From Marisalimonas sp016777705 (GTDB lineage: Bacteria; Pseudomonadota; Alphaproteobacteria; Puniceispirillales; Marisalimonadaceae), in contig NZ_CP159808.1 of NCBI RefSeq assembly GCF_047717795.1, positions 1,116,001-1,180,000 of the forward strand: a stretch of DNA of 64,000 nucleotides, in the 5' to 3' direction. The notes below the pieces were generated by a model, which was not told the origin of the DNA, did no database searches, and worked only from the letters and a program-made list of their open reading frames with translations. Below are positions 8,445-17,363 of this stretch, in pieces. The translations under genes and the position numbers were made by a program. How positions within the stretch are numbered: position 1 is the stretch's first letter; the number at the start of each line of letters is the position of its first letter.

Positions 8445-10046
8445 TTGAAAATTTATAAGTCTTTAGATACACTAATTGTAGGAGCAGGTTTTGCAGGTAT
8501 GTATAGTCTTCATAAACAATTATCTGAAGGTTTCAAAGGAGAAATTTTTGAACAAGGTGACGATGTAGGTGGTACCTGGTATTGGAACAGATATCCTGGA
8601 GCCAGATGTGATATTGAAAGTATGGATTATTCATTTTCTTTTTCTGAAGAATTACAACAAGAATGGAATTGGAAAGAAAAATATGGAACACAACCTGAGT
8701 TATTTAGTTATGCAAAACACGTGTGTGAAAAATTTAATTTAAGAAAAAATATAAATTTTAATACAAAAATTACTAAAGCAAAATTTATTAAGAACACTCA
8801 AAGCTGGTTAGTTACTTGTGATGATAATTCTATAGTTAAATGTAGATATTTAATTTTAGCTACTGGCAACTTATCCACTCCTAATACACCTAAGATAAAT
8901 GGAGTGGATACTTTTAAAGGCAACATCTTTCATACAGGTGCATGGCCAAAAGAAATGCCTGATTTTAAAAACAGAACAGTTGGGATAATTGGAACAGGAT
9001 CGTCTGGTGTACAATCAATTCCAATAATAGCTGAAACGGCTAAGGAATTATTGGTGTTTCAACGAACGCCAAATTTCAGTTTACCAGCTCGACATTCAAA
9101 ATTACCAATAGATAAAAGAGAAAATTATAAAAAGAATTATCTTAAATATAGGCAACTTGCAAAGAACTCATCTTTTGGAATTGCTAAATATCAACCACCA
9201 ACACAATCTGCTTTTGATGTAAGTGAAAATGAAAGAAACTCAATATACCAAAAAGCTTGGGAAGAAGGTGGGCAGGCAATGCTTTTTTCATTTACTGATT
9301 TATTAACTGATAAGAAAGCTAATGATACAGCAGCTGAATTTGTAAGAAACAAAATAAGAGAAATTGTTAATGATAAATCTACAGCTGAAAAACTATGCCC
9401 CTTTGATCATCCAATTGGTACTAAAAGACTCTGTTTAGACAGTAATTATTTTCAAACCTATAATAAAAACAATGTTTCTTTAATAGATATATCCAAGAAG
9501 CCAATTGACGAAATAAACAAACATGGATTAGTTACTAATGGGACTGAATACACATTTGATGATCTAGTTTTTGCTACTGGCTTTGACGCAATGACAGGGT
9601 CAGTAAATGCAATAAATATTACTAATGAAGATGAAGTAAGTTTAAAATCGAAATGGGCTGAGGGACCCAAAACTTATTTAGGTATAATGGTATCTGAATT
9701 TCCAAACTTATTTATGATTACTGGCCCACAAAGTCCAGGTGTAAAAAGTCAAATGATTTTATCTATTGAGCAACATGTTGACTTTATTCATAACTTAATA
9801 ATGCATAAAAAGGATAATAATTACAGTGCGGTAAATGCAAAAAGCAAAAATCAAGATGAATGGGTAAAACATAATAATGATGTTGCTCATTCAACTTTAT
9901 ACCCTTTAGCACATTCTTGGTATAATGGAGATAATATAGTTGGCAAAAAAAGAAATTTTATGCCGTATGTTGGAGGAGTTGCAAATTACAAGAATATATG
10001 TGATGAGATAATTGAGAGCGACTACAAAGGTTTTGAATTTTCTTAA
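8445..10046 (+). CDS. Flavin-containing monooxygenase, Baeyer-Villiger type
   Basis: The 533-residue enzyme inserts oxygen next to a carbonyl using FAD and NADPH. Three diagnostic motifs are present: the FAD GxGxxG (GAGFAG, residues 13-18), the Baeyer-Villiger fingerprint FxGxxxHTxxWP (FKGNIFHTGAWP, 157-168) and the NADPH site GTGSSG (183-188). GGTWYWNRYPGARCD near residue 42 is also typical of cyclohexanone- or phenylacetone-monooxygenase relatives. An upstream ATG at 8433 overlaps the GGAGG at 8435-8439, which is better read as the ribosome binding site for TTG 8445; that start is used. It is followed 27 bases later by an enolase-superfamily gene and then a thioesterase, which may act on its ester or lactone product. 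Confidence 0.88.
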   Translation: MKIYKSLDTLIVGAGFAGMYSLHKQLSEGFKGEIFEQGDDVGGTWYWNRYPGARCDIESMDYSFSFSEELQQEWNWKEKYGTQPELFSYAKHVCEKFNLRKNINFNTKITKAKFIKNTQSWLVTCDDNSIVKCRYLILATGNLSTPNTPKINGVDTFKGNIFHTGAWPKEMPDFKNRTVGIIGTGSSGVQSIPIIAETAKELLVFQRTPNFSLPARHSKLPIDKRENYKKNYLKYRQLAKNSSFGIAKYQPPTQSAFDVSENERNSIYQKAWEEGGQAMLFSFTDLLTDKKANDTAAEFVRNKIREIVNDKSTAEKLCPFDHPIGTKRLCLDSNYFQTYNKNNVSLIDISKKPIDEINKHGLVTNGTEYTFDDLVFATGFDAMTGSVNAINITNEDEVSLKSKWAEGPKTYLGIMVSEFPNLFMITGPQSPGVKSQMILSIEQHVDFIHNLIMHKKDNNYSAVNAKSKNQDEWVKHNNDVAHSTLYPLAHSWYNGDNIVGKKRNFMPYVGGVANYKNICDEIIESDYKGFEFS

Positions 10047-10073
10047 AAAACTATTAACTTTAAGGTGTTAAAT

Positions 10074-11162
10074 ATGAAAATTTCAAATGTCGAAATAAAC
10101 ACTTATAAAATTCCATTACCTGAACCAGTCGAAGCGTATGCGGCTGGAGTAATGAAAGCTTTTGATCTAGTAATATGCAGAATTGACAACGATAACGGTA
10201 AACAAGGCATAGGATACATAACTGTTCATGAAAATCAAGGACTAGCAATTGCATCTATCATTAAGAATAGCTTTGTCCCCCTTTTATTAGATAAAGATCC
10301 TGGATTAATTGAATTGCTCTGGAAAAATATGTGGAAAGACACGCATTATGCTGGTAGAGGAGCTCCCGTAAGCTTTGCAATTGCAGCTGTTGATGTTGCG
10401 CTTTGGGATCTAAAAGGTATTTGCCTAAATGAACCAATTTGGCGTTTGTTAGGAGGTCATGATAAAAAAGTTCTGGCATATGCTGGCAATATTGACTTAA
10501 ATTTTTCAACAGAAAAATTACTTTTAGGAGCTACTAAATCACTTAATCAAGGCTTTCAATCTATTAAAATGAGACTCGGTAGAGCAACTCTTTCAGAGGA
10601 CCTTAAAAGATTAGAAGCAATGAGAAATCATCTTCCAGACAATATAATGCTGATGGCTGATGCTAACGAGGCATGGAGGGTTGATCAAGCAGTACATGCA
10701 TTTAAAGAAATTGAAAAATTTAATTTAGTATGGCTAGAAGAACCTATAAAACCAGATGATTTTAAAGGCTATTCTTATCTTCGCACTTTAGGTAAAATTC
10801 CAATTGCAGCTGGTGAAAATCTTCATATTTTATCAGAATTTAATCAGTTAATTAACGAAAATGGTGTGGATTTTTTAGAACCAGATTTGACTACATGTGG
10901 CGGGATAACTCCATTTATGAAGATAGCTAAGTTAGCTGAAATTAATAATCTACCTATATGTTCTCATGGCGTACATGACCTTCATGTTCACTTACTGGCC
11001 TCTTGTCCAAACGCTTCTTATCTTGAGTTTCATGCTTGGAATATTGATGAATTTACTGAAAACTCTTTAAGAGTAAAAAATGGATACACAGAAGCTCCTG
11101 AAAAACCTGGACATGGTATTAGTTTTGATTTTGATAAATTGAAAAATTTTTTAATAGATTAA
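10074..11162 (+). CDS. Mandelate racemase/muconate lactonizing enzyme family protein
   Basis: This 362-residue enolase-superfamily enzyme abstracts a proton next to a carboxylate with help from a magnesium ion. The metal ligands are visible as Asp196 (MADANEAW), Glu222/223 (WLEEP) and Glu248 (AAGEN). Lys165 in SIKMR and His298 in CSHGVHD fit the two catalytic bases; the family's usual KxK is KxR here. The GTG at 10065 overlaps the AAGG ribosome binding site, so ATG 10074 is preferred. The reaction may be racemisation, epimerisation or acid-sugar dehydration. Position between a monooxygenase and a thioesterase suggests a shared catabolic route. Confidence 0.88.
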   Translation: MKISNVEINTYKIPLPEPVEAYAAGVMKAFDLVICRIDNDNGKQGIGYITVHENQGLAIASIIKNSFVPLLLDKDPGLIELLWKNMWKDTHYAGRGAPVSFAIAAVDVALWDLKGICLNEPIWRLLGGHDKKVLAYAGNIDLNFSTEKLLLGATKSLNQGFQSIKMRLGRATLSEDLKRLEAMRNHLPDNIMLMADANEAWRVDQAVHAFKEIEKFNLVWLEEPIKPDDFKGYSYLRTLGKIPIAAGENLHILSEFNQLINENGVDFLEPDLTTCGGITPFMKIAKLAEINNLPICSHGVHDLHVHLLASCPNASYLEFHAWNIDEFTENSLRVKNGYTEAPEKPGHGISFDFDKLKNFLID

Positions 11163-11210
11163 AATTGTCATCTTTAAAGTTTAGAAATTACAATTTATTA
11201 GGATGTTTTA

Positions 11211-11648
11211 ATGAACGATTTTTTAAAAATAAAAAATGATGGAGCCTCAATGGCTTTAAATGCAGAAAGCTCTGATAAACAAGAATTTGGATCATTTTAT
11301 CTTTCCAGATTCCTTGGTTTTGAAATTTCATATAAAAATGATGTTTGTGTAGTACAATTTACAGTTAAATCTCCAATGCAAAATCCTCAAGGCACTCTGC
11401 ATGGTGGGATCATTGCTACTGCAATGGATGTTTCAATGGGACATTTACTTCATCACACTATCGGTGCAGGAGCAACTTTAGAAATGAACATTAAATATCT
11501 TTTACCTGTAAAAGAAGGGATAGTTGTTTGTGAAGGTAGCTTTCTCAAACAAGGTAAAACAATTGGTTTTCTTCAATCTCATATGTATAGGGAAGATAAA
11601 AAATTAGCTGCTTATGCAAGCGCAACATGGATACCATTAAAAAAATAA
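11211..11648 (+). CDS. PaaI-like hotdog-fold thioesterase
   Basis: The 145-residue protein carries the hotdog thioesterase signature NPQGTLHGGIIATAMDVSMG at residues about 62-81, where the HGG and following Asp form the active site of PaaI/YdiI-type acyl-CoA thioesterases. It most likely hydrolyses a CoA ester. It follows the enolase-superfamily gene after 48 bases with its own AGGATG ribosome binding site, and ends 3 bases before the convergent sirtuin gene. The co-direction with the monooxygenase and enolase-family genes suggests an operon. Confidence 0.85.
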   Translation: MNDFLKIKNDGASMALNAESSDKQEFGSFYLSRFLGFEISYKNDVCVVQFTVKSPMQNPQGTLHGGIIATAMDVSMGHLLHHTIGAGATLEMNIKYLLPVKEGIVVCEGSFLKQGKTIGFLQSHMYREDKKLAAYASATWIPLKK

Positions 11649-11651
11649 AAA

Positions 11652-12413
11652 TTAACCTGATTTTCTCATATTACAATATTCCTCAGCAGTCATTTCATAA
11701 TATCTAACTTTGTTATAATTCAATTTTATAGGTTCAGGATCTACAATTTCCACTTCTATTCCATTTGCTATTGCTGTCCTTAAGGCAATAGAAGTAATGT
11801 TAACACTAAATGATGTACCCATAAATATAATTTTATCGGCATTATTCATCCACTCTTCTGCTTCTGACATACGATATAAATCTGTGTAAATCTCATCAAA
11901 CAATAAAACGTAAGGCTTTAATGAAAGCCCAAGTTTTGGTGATAAAATATTGTAATTATTTAAATTTATTTTAAATTTATCCAATAAGTTTTTTTTTAAC
12001 TCTTCATCATTAGGATTTAATGAAAGATCAATTTCATTCCAATTGGCATCAAAAGGTGACTGTACATCCATTTCATTTTGATAAAGCACAACTTTATCCA
12101 ATCTACCATGAATAGATATGTAATTTTTATTTCCAGCACGCCCATCTAAACCATCAATGTTTTGAGTTATTAATTGTTTATTTGCTAACCAATAATGAAC
12201 AGTATTAGGTTTTACATCTCTATATGATGCGAATCTTTTAAAATACCACAGTAGAAAGTCAGCAGGATTATTTTCGTACATTATCCTTGTCGCCATTTCT
12301 TGAGGAGTATAATTTTTACTTCCTACAGTCCAAAAGCCATCATTTCCTCTAAATGTTGGTATACCACTGCTTGCACTAACACCAGCGCCAGTAATAAACA
12401 ATTCACCTGACAT
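11652..12413 (-). CDS. Sir2-family NAD-dependent protein, zinc cysteines absent
   Basis: The 253-residue protein has the sirtuin NAD-binding motifs: ITGAGVSASSGIPTFRG near residue 7, TQNIDGL near residue 88 and the catalytic-His motif SIHGRL near residue 104. GTSFSVNIT near 200 matches the late NAD-site segment. Canonical sirtuins place four Cys of a zinc module after the catalytic His; here the only Cys in the whole protein is near the C-terminus. The module is instead a Lys/Asn-rich stretch without Cys. It may be a deacylase lacking zinc, an ADP-ribosyltransferase or an NAD-consuming enzyme. It stands alone on the minus strand. Confidence 0.8.
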   Translation of the reverse strand: MSGELFITGAGVSASSGIPTFRGNDGFWTVGSKNYTPQEMATRIMYENNPADFLLWYFKRFASYRDVKPNTVHYWLANKQLITQNIDGLDGRAGNKNYISIHGRLDKVVLYQNEMDVQSPFDANWNEIDLSLNPNDEELKKNLLDKFKINLNNYNILSPKLGLSLKPYVLLFDEIYTDLYRMSEAEEWMNNADKIIFMGTSFSVNITSIALRTAIANGIEVEIVDPEPIKLNYNKVRYYEMTAEEYCNMRKSG

Positions 12414-12511
12414 AAAAAACCTTATAAAAAAATATAAATATAATTATATCAATTTATTGCTCATTAATGTAGAGAAATAATTTTAGTCACTTAAATCAAA
12501 GAGTAAATAAA

Positions 12512-12799
12512 ATGAGATTTTTTATTATTGCAATGACCTGTTTAATTTCTACAAAAGCTATTTCTGCTAGTTGGAATTTTAAATCTAATGTGGATTTGTC
12601 TCCTCCTTATAATAAATGTATAGAGGCAATTGCAAATGGAAAGGATATGGGTAAGAGTTCTTTAAAAAATAAAACACAATATACAAATTATTTTTATGAA
12701 AATTATATTTATGAGATAATTATTAACAGTTCATATATTACATGTTTAAGAATTGATTTAAGTAAAGATCAGAAGCCATATCCATTGAATTCTAAGTAA
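12512..12799 (+). CDS. Small exported protein, unknown function
   Basis: This 95-residue frame begins with a signal peptide (MRFFIIAMTCLISTKAISA, cleavage likely after residue 19). The mature part holds two Cys (KCIEAI and YITCLRID), which could form a disulfide in the periplasm. No family is recognised. It lies between the divergent sirtuin gene and the ABC exporter operon with over 100 bases on each side, so it is probably monocistronic. Confidence 0.55.
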   Translation: MRFFIIAMTCLISTKAISASWNFKSNVDLSPPYNKCIEAIANGKDMGKSSLKNKTQYTNYFYENYIYEIIINSSYITCLRIDLSKDQKPYPLNSK

Positions 12800-12935
12800 A
12801 ATTTTATTGATAGATAAAACCTATATATAAATTATTTTATATTTTTGAAGTTTTTTCTGATTTAAACATACAAATCTATTGTAAATTGTTAATGTAATTT
12901 TAATTTTAAATATATATAAAAATATTTAATTTTTT

Positions 12936-13868
12936 ATGGATGTAAAGTTGTCAGAAATTATTACAGTTTCAAGTTTAGTTAAAAAATATGATAATAAATT
13001 TTTAGCCTTAAATGGCTTAAATTTAAATATTAATCAAGGTGAAATAATTGCTCTTCTAGGCCCTAATGGAGCAGGGAAAACTACCTTAATATCTACTATT
13101 TGTGGCTTAACTTCTATTACCTCAGGTAAAATTGAGGTTAATGGATTTGATGTAATAAAAGATTATAGGAAAACAAGAGAAATTATAGGACTTGTACCCC
13201 AAGAATTAGCACTTGAACCATTTGAAAAAGTGATAAATTCGATTAGATTTTCTAGACGATTGTTCGGAAAAAAAGATGATAATAAGTATTTAAACCAACT
13301 ATTAATCAAGCTTCAATTATTTGATAAAAAAGATAACATTATTAAATCTTTGTCCGGTGGTATGAAGCGAAGAGTTATGATTGCTAAAGCTTTGAGTCAT
13401 AACCCAAGCATTTTATTTTTGGATGAACCAACTGCTGGAGTTGATGTTGAGCTAAGAAAAGATATGTGGAATATCATTCGAGAGTTAAAAAAAGAAGGTG
13501 TTACAATAATTTTAACTACTCATTATATAGAAGAAGCAGAGATGATGGCAGATAGAATCGGCATCATAAATCATGGAGAATTACTTTTAGTTGAAGAAAA
13601 AAATAAGTTAATAAAACGAATGAGTGTTAAAACTCTTAAAGTTAAGCTTAAAAAATCAATTACTAAAATCCCTAAACCTTTAGAAAAATATAAATTAAAA
13701 TTAATTGATGATGGTAATTCATTCAATTATTACTACAACACAGGTAATGTGAAAACTGGAATTACATCTCTATTATCAGACATGAATGATATTGGAATAA
13801 ATCTTTTTGACATCCAAACTGAAGAAACATCTCTAGAAGAAATTTTTGTAAAAATTATTAAGGATTAG
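12936..13868 (+). CDS. ABC transporter ATP-binding protein, ABC-2 exporter type
   Basis: The 310-residue ATPase has Walker A GPNGAGKTT (about residues 43-51), the signature LSGGMKRR near residue 143, and Walker B ILFLDEPTAGVD near 161. The C-terminal 90 residues form the extension seen in DrrA/CcmA/YadG-type exporters. It energises the ABC-2 permease encoded 3 bases downstream. Such pairs export drugs, lipids or polysaccharides; no substrate clue exists here. The SGGMKRR form, rather than SGGQ, is typical of the YadG/NodI branch. Confidence 0.9.
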   Translation: MDVKLSEIITVSSLVKKYDNKFLALNGLNLNINQGEIIALLGPNGAGKTTLISTICGLTSITSGKIEVNGFDVIKDYRKTREIIGLVPQELALEPFEKVINSIRFSRRLFGKKDDNKYLNQLLIKLQLFDKKDNIIKSLSGGMKRRVMIAKALSHNPSILFLDEPTAGVDVELRKDMWNIIRELKKEGVTIILTTHYIEEAEMMADRIGIINHGELLLVEEKNKLIKRMSVKTLKVKLKKSITKIPKPLEKYKLKLIDDGNSFNYYYNTGNVKTGITSLLSDMNDIGINLFDIQTEETSLEEIFVKIIKD

Positions 13869-13871
13869 CAT

Positions 13872-14633
13872 ATGAACTTTAGAGGCATACAAGCTATATA
13901 TATATATGAAATGAATAGATCATTTAGAACTTTAATTCAAAGTCTTGTGTCTCCTGTTTTATCAACAGTTCTGTATTTTATTGTTTTTGGAGCTGCCATA
14001 GGCTCTAGAATGGATAATATTAGTAATGTTTCCTACGGTGCTTTTATAGTTCCAGGTTTAATTATGCTGACTGTGCAAATGCAAAGCGTAAATAATGCTT
14101 CATTTGGTATATATTTTCCTAAGTTTATTGGCACAACATACGAGCTTCTATCTGCTCCCCTGTCATTTGTAGAAATTGTAATTGGTTATGTAGGAGCAGC
14201 TACAACAAAAGCTTTTGCTATAGGATTAATTATATTAGCTACATCATACTTATTTGTGAACATCAATATAGTTCATCCATTTTTTATGATATTTTTTCTG
14301 CTAATTACATGTGTAACATTTAGTTTACTAGGATTTATAATCGGTATTGTATCCGATAATTTTGAACAACTAAACATAGCACCTATGTTAATAATTACAC
14401 CACTAGTGTTTCTTGGAGGAAGTTTTTATACAATTGACATGCTTCCGCCATTTTGGCAAGATTTCGCACTTATAAATCCTATTGTATATCTTATTTCAGG
14501 TTTTAGATGGACCTTTTTTGGCGTTGGTGATGTACCTATTTTAGCAAGTGTAATTTTTATTTTATCGTTCACTGCAATTTGCATAAGTATCATTTGGTAT
14601 ATTTTTAGAACAGGATATAGGATTAAAAACTAA
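13872..14633 (+). CDS. ABC-2 type transporter permease
   Basis: The 253-residue protein has six predicted membrane segments, with the ABC-2 motif region PLVFLGGSFYTIDMLP near residue 177 and NPIVYLISGFRW near residue 202, both typical of YadH/NodJ-type permeases. It begins immediately after the ATPase gene, so the two form a complete exporter operon. The start ATG is close to the ATPase stop, suggesting translational coupling. Confidence 0.9.
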   Translation: MNFRGIQAIYIYEMNRSFRTLIQSLVSPVLSTVLYFIVFGAAIGSRMDNISNVSYGAFIVPGLIMLTVQMQSVNNASFGIYFPKFIGTTYELLSAPLSFVEIVIGYVGAATTKAFAIGLIILATSYLFVNINIVHPFFMIFFLLITCVTFSLLGFIIGIVSDNFEQLNIAPMLIITPLVFLGGSFYTIDMLPPFWQDFALINPIVYLISGFRWTFFGVGDVPILASVIFILSFTAICISIIWYIFRTGYRIKN

Positions 14634-14681
14634 CTATATTATGAAATATTTTTAATTTTATTATTTATTTGAGGTTTTTTT

Positions 14682-15330
14682 ATGAAATTATATAATTTTA
14701 CACCCGCAGCGAATGCACTCAGAGTTGAAATGTTTCTGAATGAAAAAAATATACAATTAGAAACAGTACAAGTAAATGTTAGAGAAGATGAAATTTTTAA
14801 AGAACCATACAACACTATGAACCCGTTCAACTGTGTGCCCTTTTTAGAGTTAGATGATGGTACCGTTATTTCAGAAACAATATCTATATGTCGTTATCTT
14901 GAATCCATATACCCAACTCCAAACTTGTTCGGTGAAAATAGTAAGGATGAGGCTATTATAGATATGTGGAATAGACGAATTGAATTAGATGGTTTTCTGC
15001 CTCTTTTGCATTCAGTAAGAAACAAAACTTCTTTTTTTTTTTGCTGGAAAGGTTGTTCCAGGAACAAGAAACAAAATAAAACAGTCTCCAGAGCTAGTTA
15101 TTCGAGGAATTGAAATGTTTAAAATTTTACTTAATAGGATCAACCCTCATCTAGAACATAACCAATTTATATCAGGAGAAAAGTTTTCAATAGCTGATAT
15201 AACTGGTCACTTTATGTTGCACTTATCAAAAATTTTAAAGATTGATCTAAAAAAAGAATATGTGAATGTATTTAGATGGCAAATGAAACTTGAAAAAAGA
15301 ACATCTAATCCCATAAATAATTTAATGTGA
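14682..15330 (+). pseudogene. Glutathione S-transferase-like gene interrupted by one frameshift in a T11 run
   Basis: The first part (14682 onward) encodes a thioredoxin-fold GST N-domain: MKLYNFTPAANALRVEMFL, the cis-Pro region NCVPFLELDDG and the SETISICRYLE glutathione-site motif. The frame breaks inside eleven T at 15032-15042. Removing one T restores GKVVPGTRNKIKQSPELV and joins the C-terminal helical domain through HNQFISGEKFSIADITG, giving one protein of about 215 residues. No other defect is visible. The gene could be a recent pseudogene, a slippage-controlled gene or a sequencing error in the homopolymer. The SDR gene begins within its stop codon region. Confidence 0.75.
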
Positions 15331-16109
15331 AAAATAGGTTTTTAAATTTGAAAAGTTTAGATACTAAACTAGCGATTGTAACAGGAGCAGCACGAGGCAT
15401 AGGTCATGCTACCGCTCAATTATTTAAACAAAATGGCTATAGAGTTGCACTTGTTGATAAAGATAAGGAAGAGTTGAATAATTTATCTACAAATGATGTT
15501 AACGAAAAAAAGTTCTGCTTTGATATTTCCGATAGCAAACAATTAGACAATATGTATGAAGAAATATTAAATTGGCATAACAGAATAGATGTGTTGGTAA
15601 ATAATGCAGGCGTGGCTGATTTTGGAGTAATTGAGAAGACAACAATCGACAGATGGAATGAGGTAATGAAAACTAATTTAGATGGCGTATTTCTTACCAC
15701 CCAAAAAGCAATTCCTTCCTTAAAGAAAACAAAAGGTAATATAGTTAATATCGCCTCTATATCAGGTTTACGTGCATCAACCCTAAGAGTTGCTTACGGG
15801 ACTTCAAAAGCCGCTGTAATTCAACTGACAAAGCAGCAAGCAGCTGAACTTGGTGAGTATGGAATTAGAGTAAATTGTATCGCACCAGGGCCCGTGAAAA
15901 CTAAATTAGCAATGGCAGTCCATACTCAAGATATAATTGAAGCTTATCACGATGCTATACCACTCAATAGATATGGAACAGAATTAGAAATTGCTAATGG
16001 AATTTATTTTTTAGCATCTGAAAAAGCATCTTATATTACAGGTCAAACTTTAGCTGTTGATGGAGGATTTGAAGCTACTGGTGTTGGACTGCCTTCATTA
16101 AGAAAATAA
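15327..16109 (+). CDS. Short-chain dehydrogenase/reductase
   Basis: This classical SDR has the NAD(P)-binding TGAARGIG, the structural NNAG, the catalytic Ser in NIASISG and the YGTSK active-site Tyr/Lys, followed by VNCIAPGPVKT. The end VDGGFEATGVG is typical of the family. It oxidises or reduces a hydroxyl/keto group; the substrate is unknown. GTG 15327 overlaps the GST stop. TTG 15348, which has AGG nine bases upstream and gives MKSLDTKLAIVTG, may be the true start. Asp in VALVDKD suggests NAD rather than NADP. Confidence 0.9.
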   Translation: MKNRFLNLKSLDTKLAIVTGAARGIGHATAQLFKQNGYRVALVDKDKEELNNLSTNDVNEKKFCFDISDSKQLDNMYEEILNWHNRIDVLVNNAGVADFGVIEKTTIDRWNEVMKTNLDGVFLTTQKAIPSLKKTKGNIVNIASISGLRASTLRVAYGTSKAAVIQLTKQQAAELGEYGIRVNCIAPGPVKTKLAMAVHTQDIIEAYHDAIPLNRYGTELEIANGIYFLASEKASYITGQTLAVDGGFEATGVGLPSLRK

Positions 16110-16115
16110 TTAAAT

Positions 16116-17363
16116 ATGATAAAAAAATATTTATTTCCTAAAAGTTTTTTTACCTGTTTACTTCTAACTTTCCAATGTAATGCCAGTGCAATAGATAAAA
16201 ATCTTTTACATGCTGAAAATATATATAAATCATTTTGTTCAAATATAGTTTCCAACAACTATAAGGACATAAATAAAAATTGGTCAGCAATAAAGAAAAC
16301 TAAGAACCTTCACATTTATAAAGATAAAGAAGAAACATTAAGAATTAACATTTTATATCGTTCTAATAAAATCCAAAAACTAATTTTCACCTTGTATAAC
16401 AATGCTAACAAACCAACTATAGAATTGCGATCTAGTCATAATTGTCTTCTCCAAAATATAAGAAGAATAGTTTATGATAAAAATTCTATAGCTTATGAAA
16501 TTCAATCCTTAAATGTAGAAAATTATAGTGTTGAAGAAAGGCAATTACTAAATCCCAATAAACCTAAATTAACTTCTACAAACAATAAAAATATAATTGC
16601 TTTAATTGATACAGGTATAAATTACACACTAAGCCAATTTCATAAGAATATTGCTATTAAAAATGGAACTATTCTTGGGTTTGATTATTGGGATAATGAT
16701 GACAAACCTTTTGATAGTGATCCGAGACAAAATCCATTTTATCCTAGACATCATGGCTCTACAGTTTTTAGTGTTTTAGCAAAAGAAGCACCAAAATCAC
16801 TAATAGCGCCATATAGATTTCCTGCATTAGATATGTGTAGATTTAAAGAAGTTATTGAACACATTGCTAATAATTCAATAAGACTAGTAAATTTGTCCAT
16901 GGGTTCAAATAATTTAAAAGATTGGGAATGTTTTGAAAAAACAGCAAGAAAATATAATAATATTATTTTTGTAGTTTCAGCAGGAAATAATGGATTTGAT
17001 ATTGATAGACGACCAATTTATCCTGCTGCTTTAAAGTTAAAAAACATAATTACGGTAACTTCTTCTGACCAAAATGGTAGAATAGGTCGAGGTTCGAATA
17101 TAGGAAAATCATCAGTTGACTTTATAGTTCCTGCAGAAAGAATGGAAGTTATTGATCATCGAGGGGTTAAATCATATACAGGTGGTACAAGCTACGCTGT
17201 TCCAAGATTAGTAGCATTAATTTCAAGATTTATTGATAAAAACCCAAAAGCAAATAATGATAAAATTTTTGAATTCCTTAAAAGAAGAGCCATACAAAAA
17301 GGTATTAAAAAAACAAAATTTGGCTGGATACCAGACCCTTTAGATGATTACTTAATTAATTAG
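16116..17363 (+). CDS. Exported subtilisin-like serine protease (S8 family)
   Basis: The 415-residue protein has a signal peptide (residues 1 to about 25). The S8 catalytic triad is complete: Asp165 in ALIDTGIN, His213 in HHGST and Ser359 in GGTSYA, with the oxyanion Asn291 in SAGNNG. About 135 residues between signal and catalytic domain form a poorly conserved region that could be a pro-domain. It probably acts in the periplasm or outside the cell. Its 3' end overlaps the convergent trypsin-like protease gene by 8 bases. Confidence 0.88.
   Translation: MIKKYLFPKSFFTCLLLTFQCNASAIDKNLLHAENIYKSFCSNIVSNNYKDINKNWSAIKKTKNLHIYKDKEETLRINILYRSNKIQKLIFTLYNNANKPTIELRSSHNCLLQNIRRIVYDKNSIAYEIQSLNVENYSVEERQLLNPNKPKLTSTNNKNIIALIDTGINYTLSQFHKNIAIKNGTILGFDYWDNDDKPFDSDPRQNPFYPRHHGSTVFSVLAKEAPKSLIAPYRFPALDMCRFKEVIEHIANNSIRLVNLSMGSNNLKDWECFEKTARKYNNIIFVVSAGNNGFDIDRRPIYPAALKLKNIITVTSSDQNGRIGRGSNIGKSSVDFIVPAERMEVIDHRGVKSYTGGTSYAVPRLVALISRFIDKNPKANNDKIFEFLKRRAIQKGIKKTKFGWIPDPLDDYLIN

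Noticed and set aside
10060..10509. Minus-strand frames opposite the enolase-family gene
   Set aside because: They are shadows of the real plus-strand gene, with no starts or family motifs.
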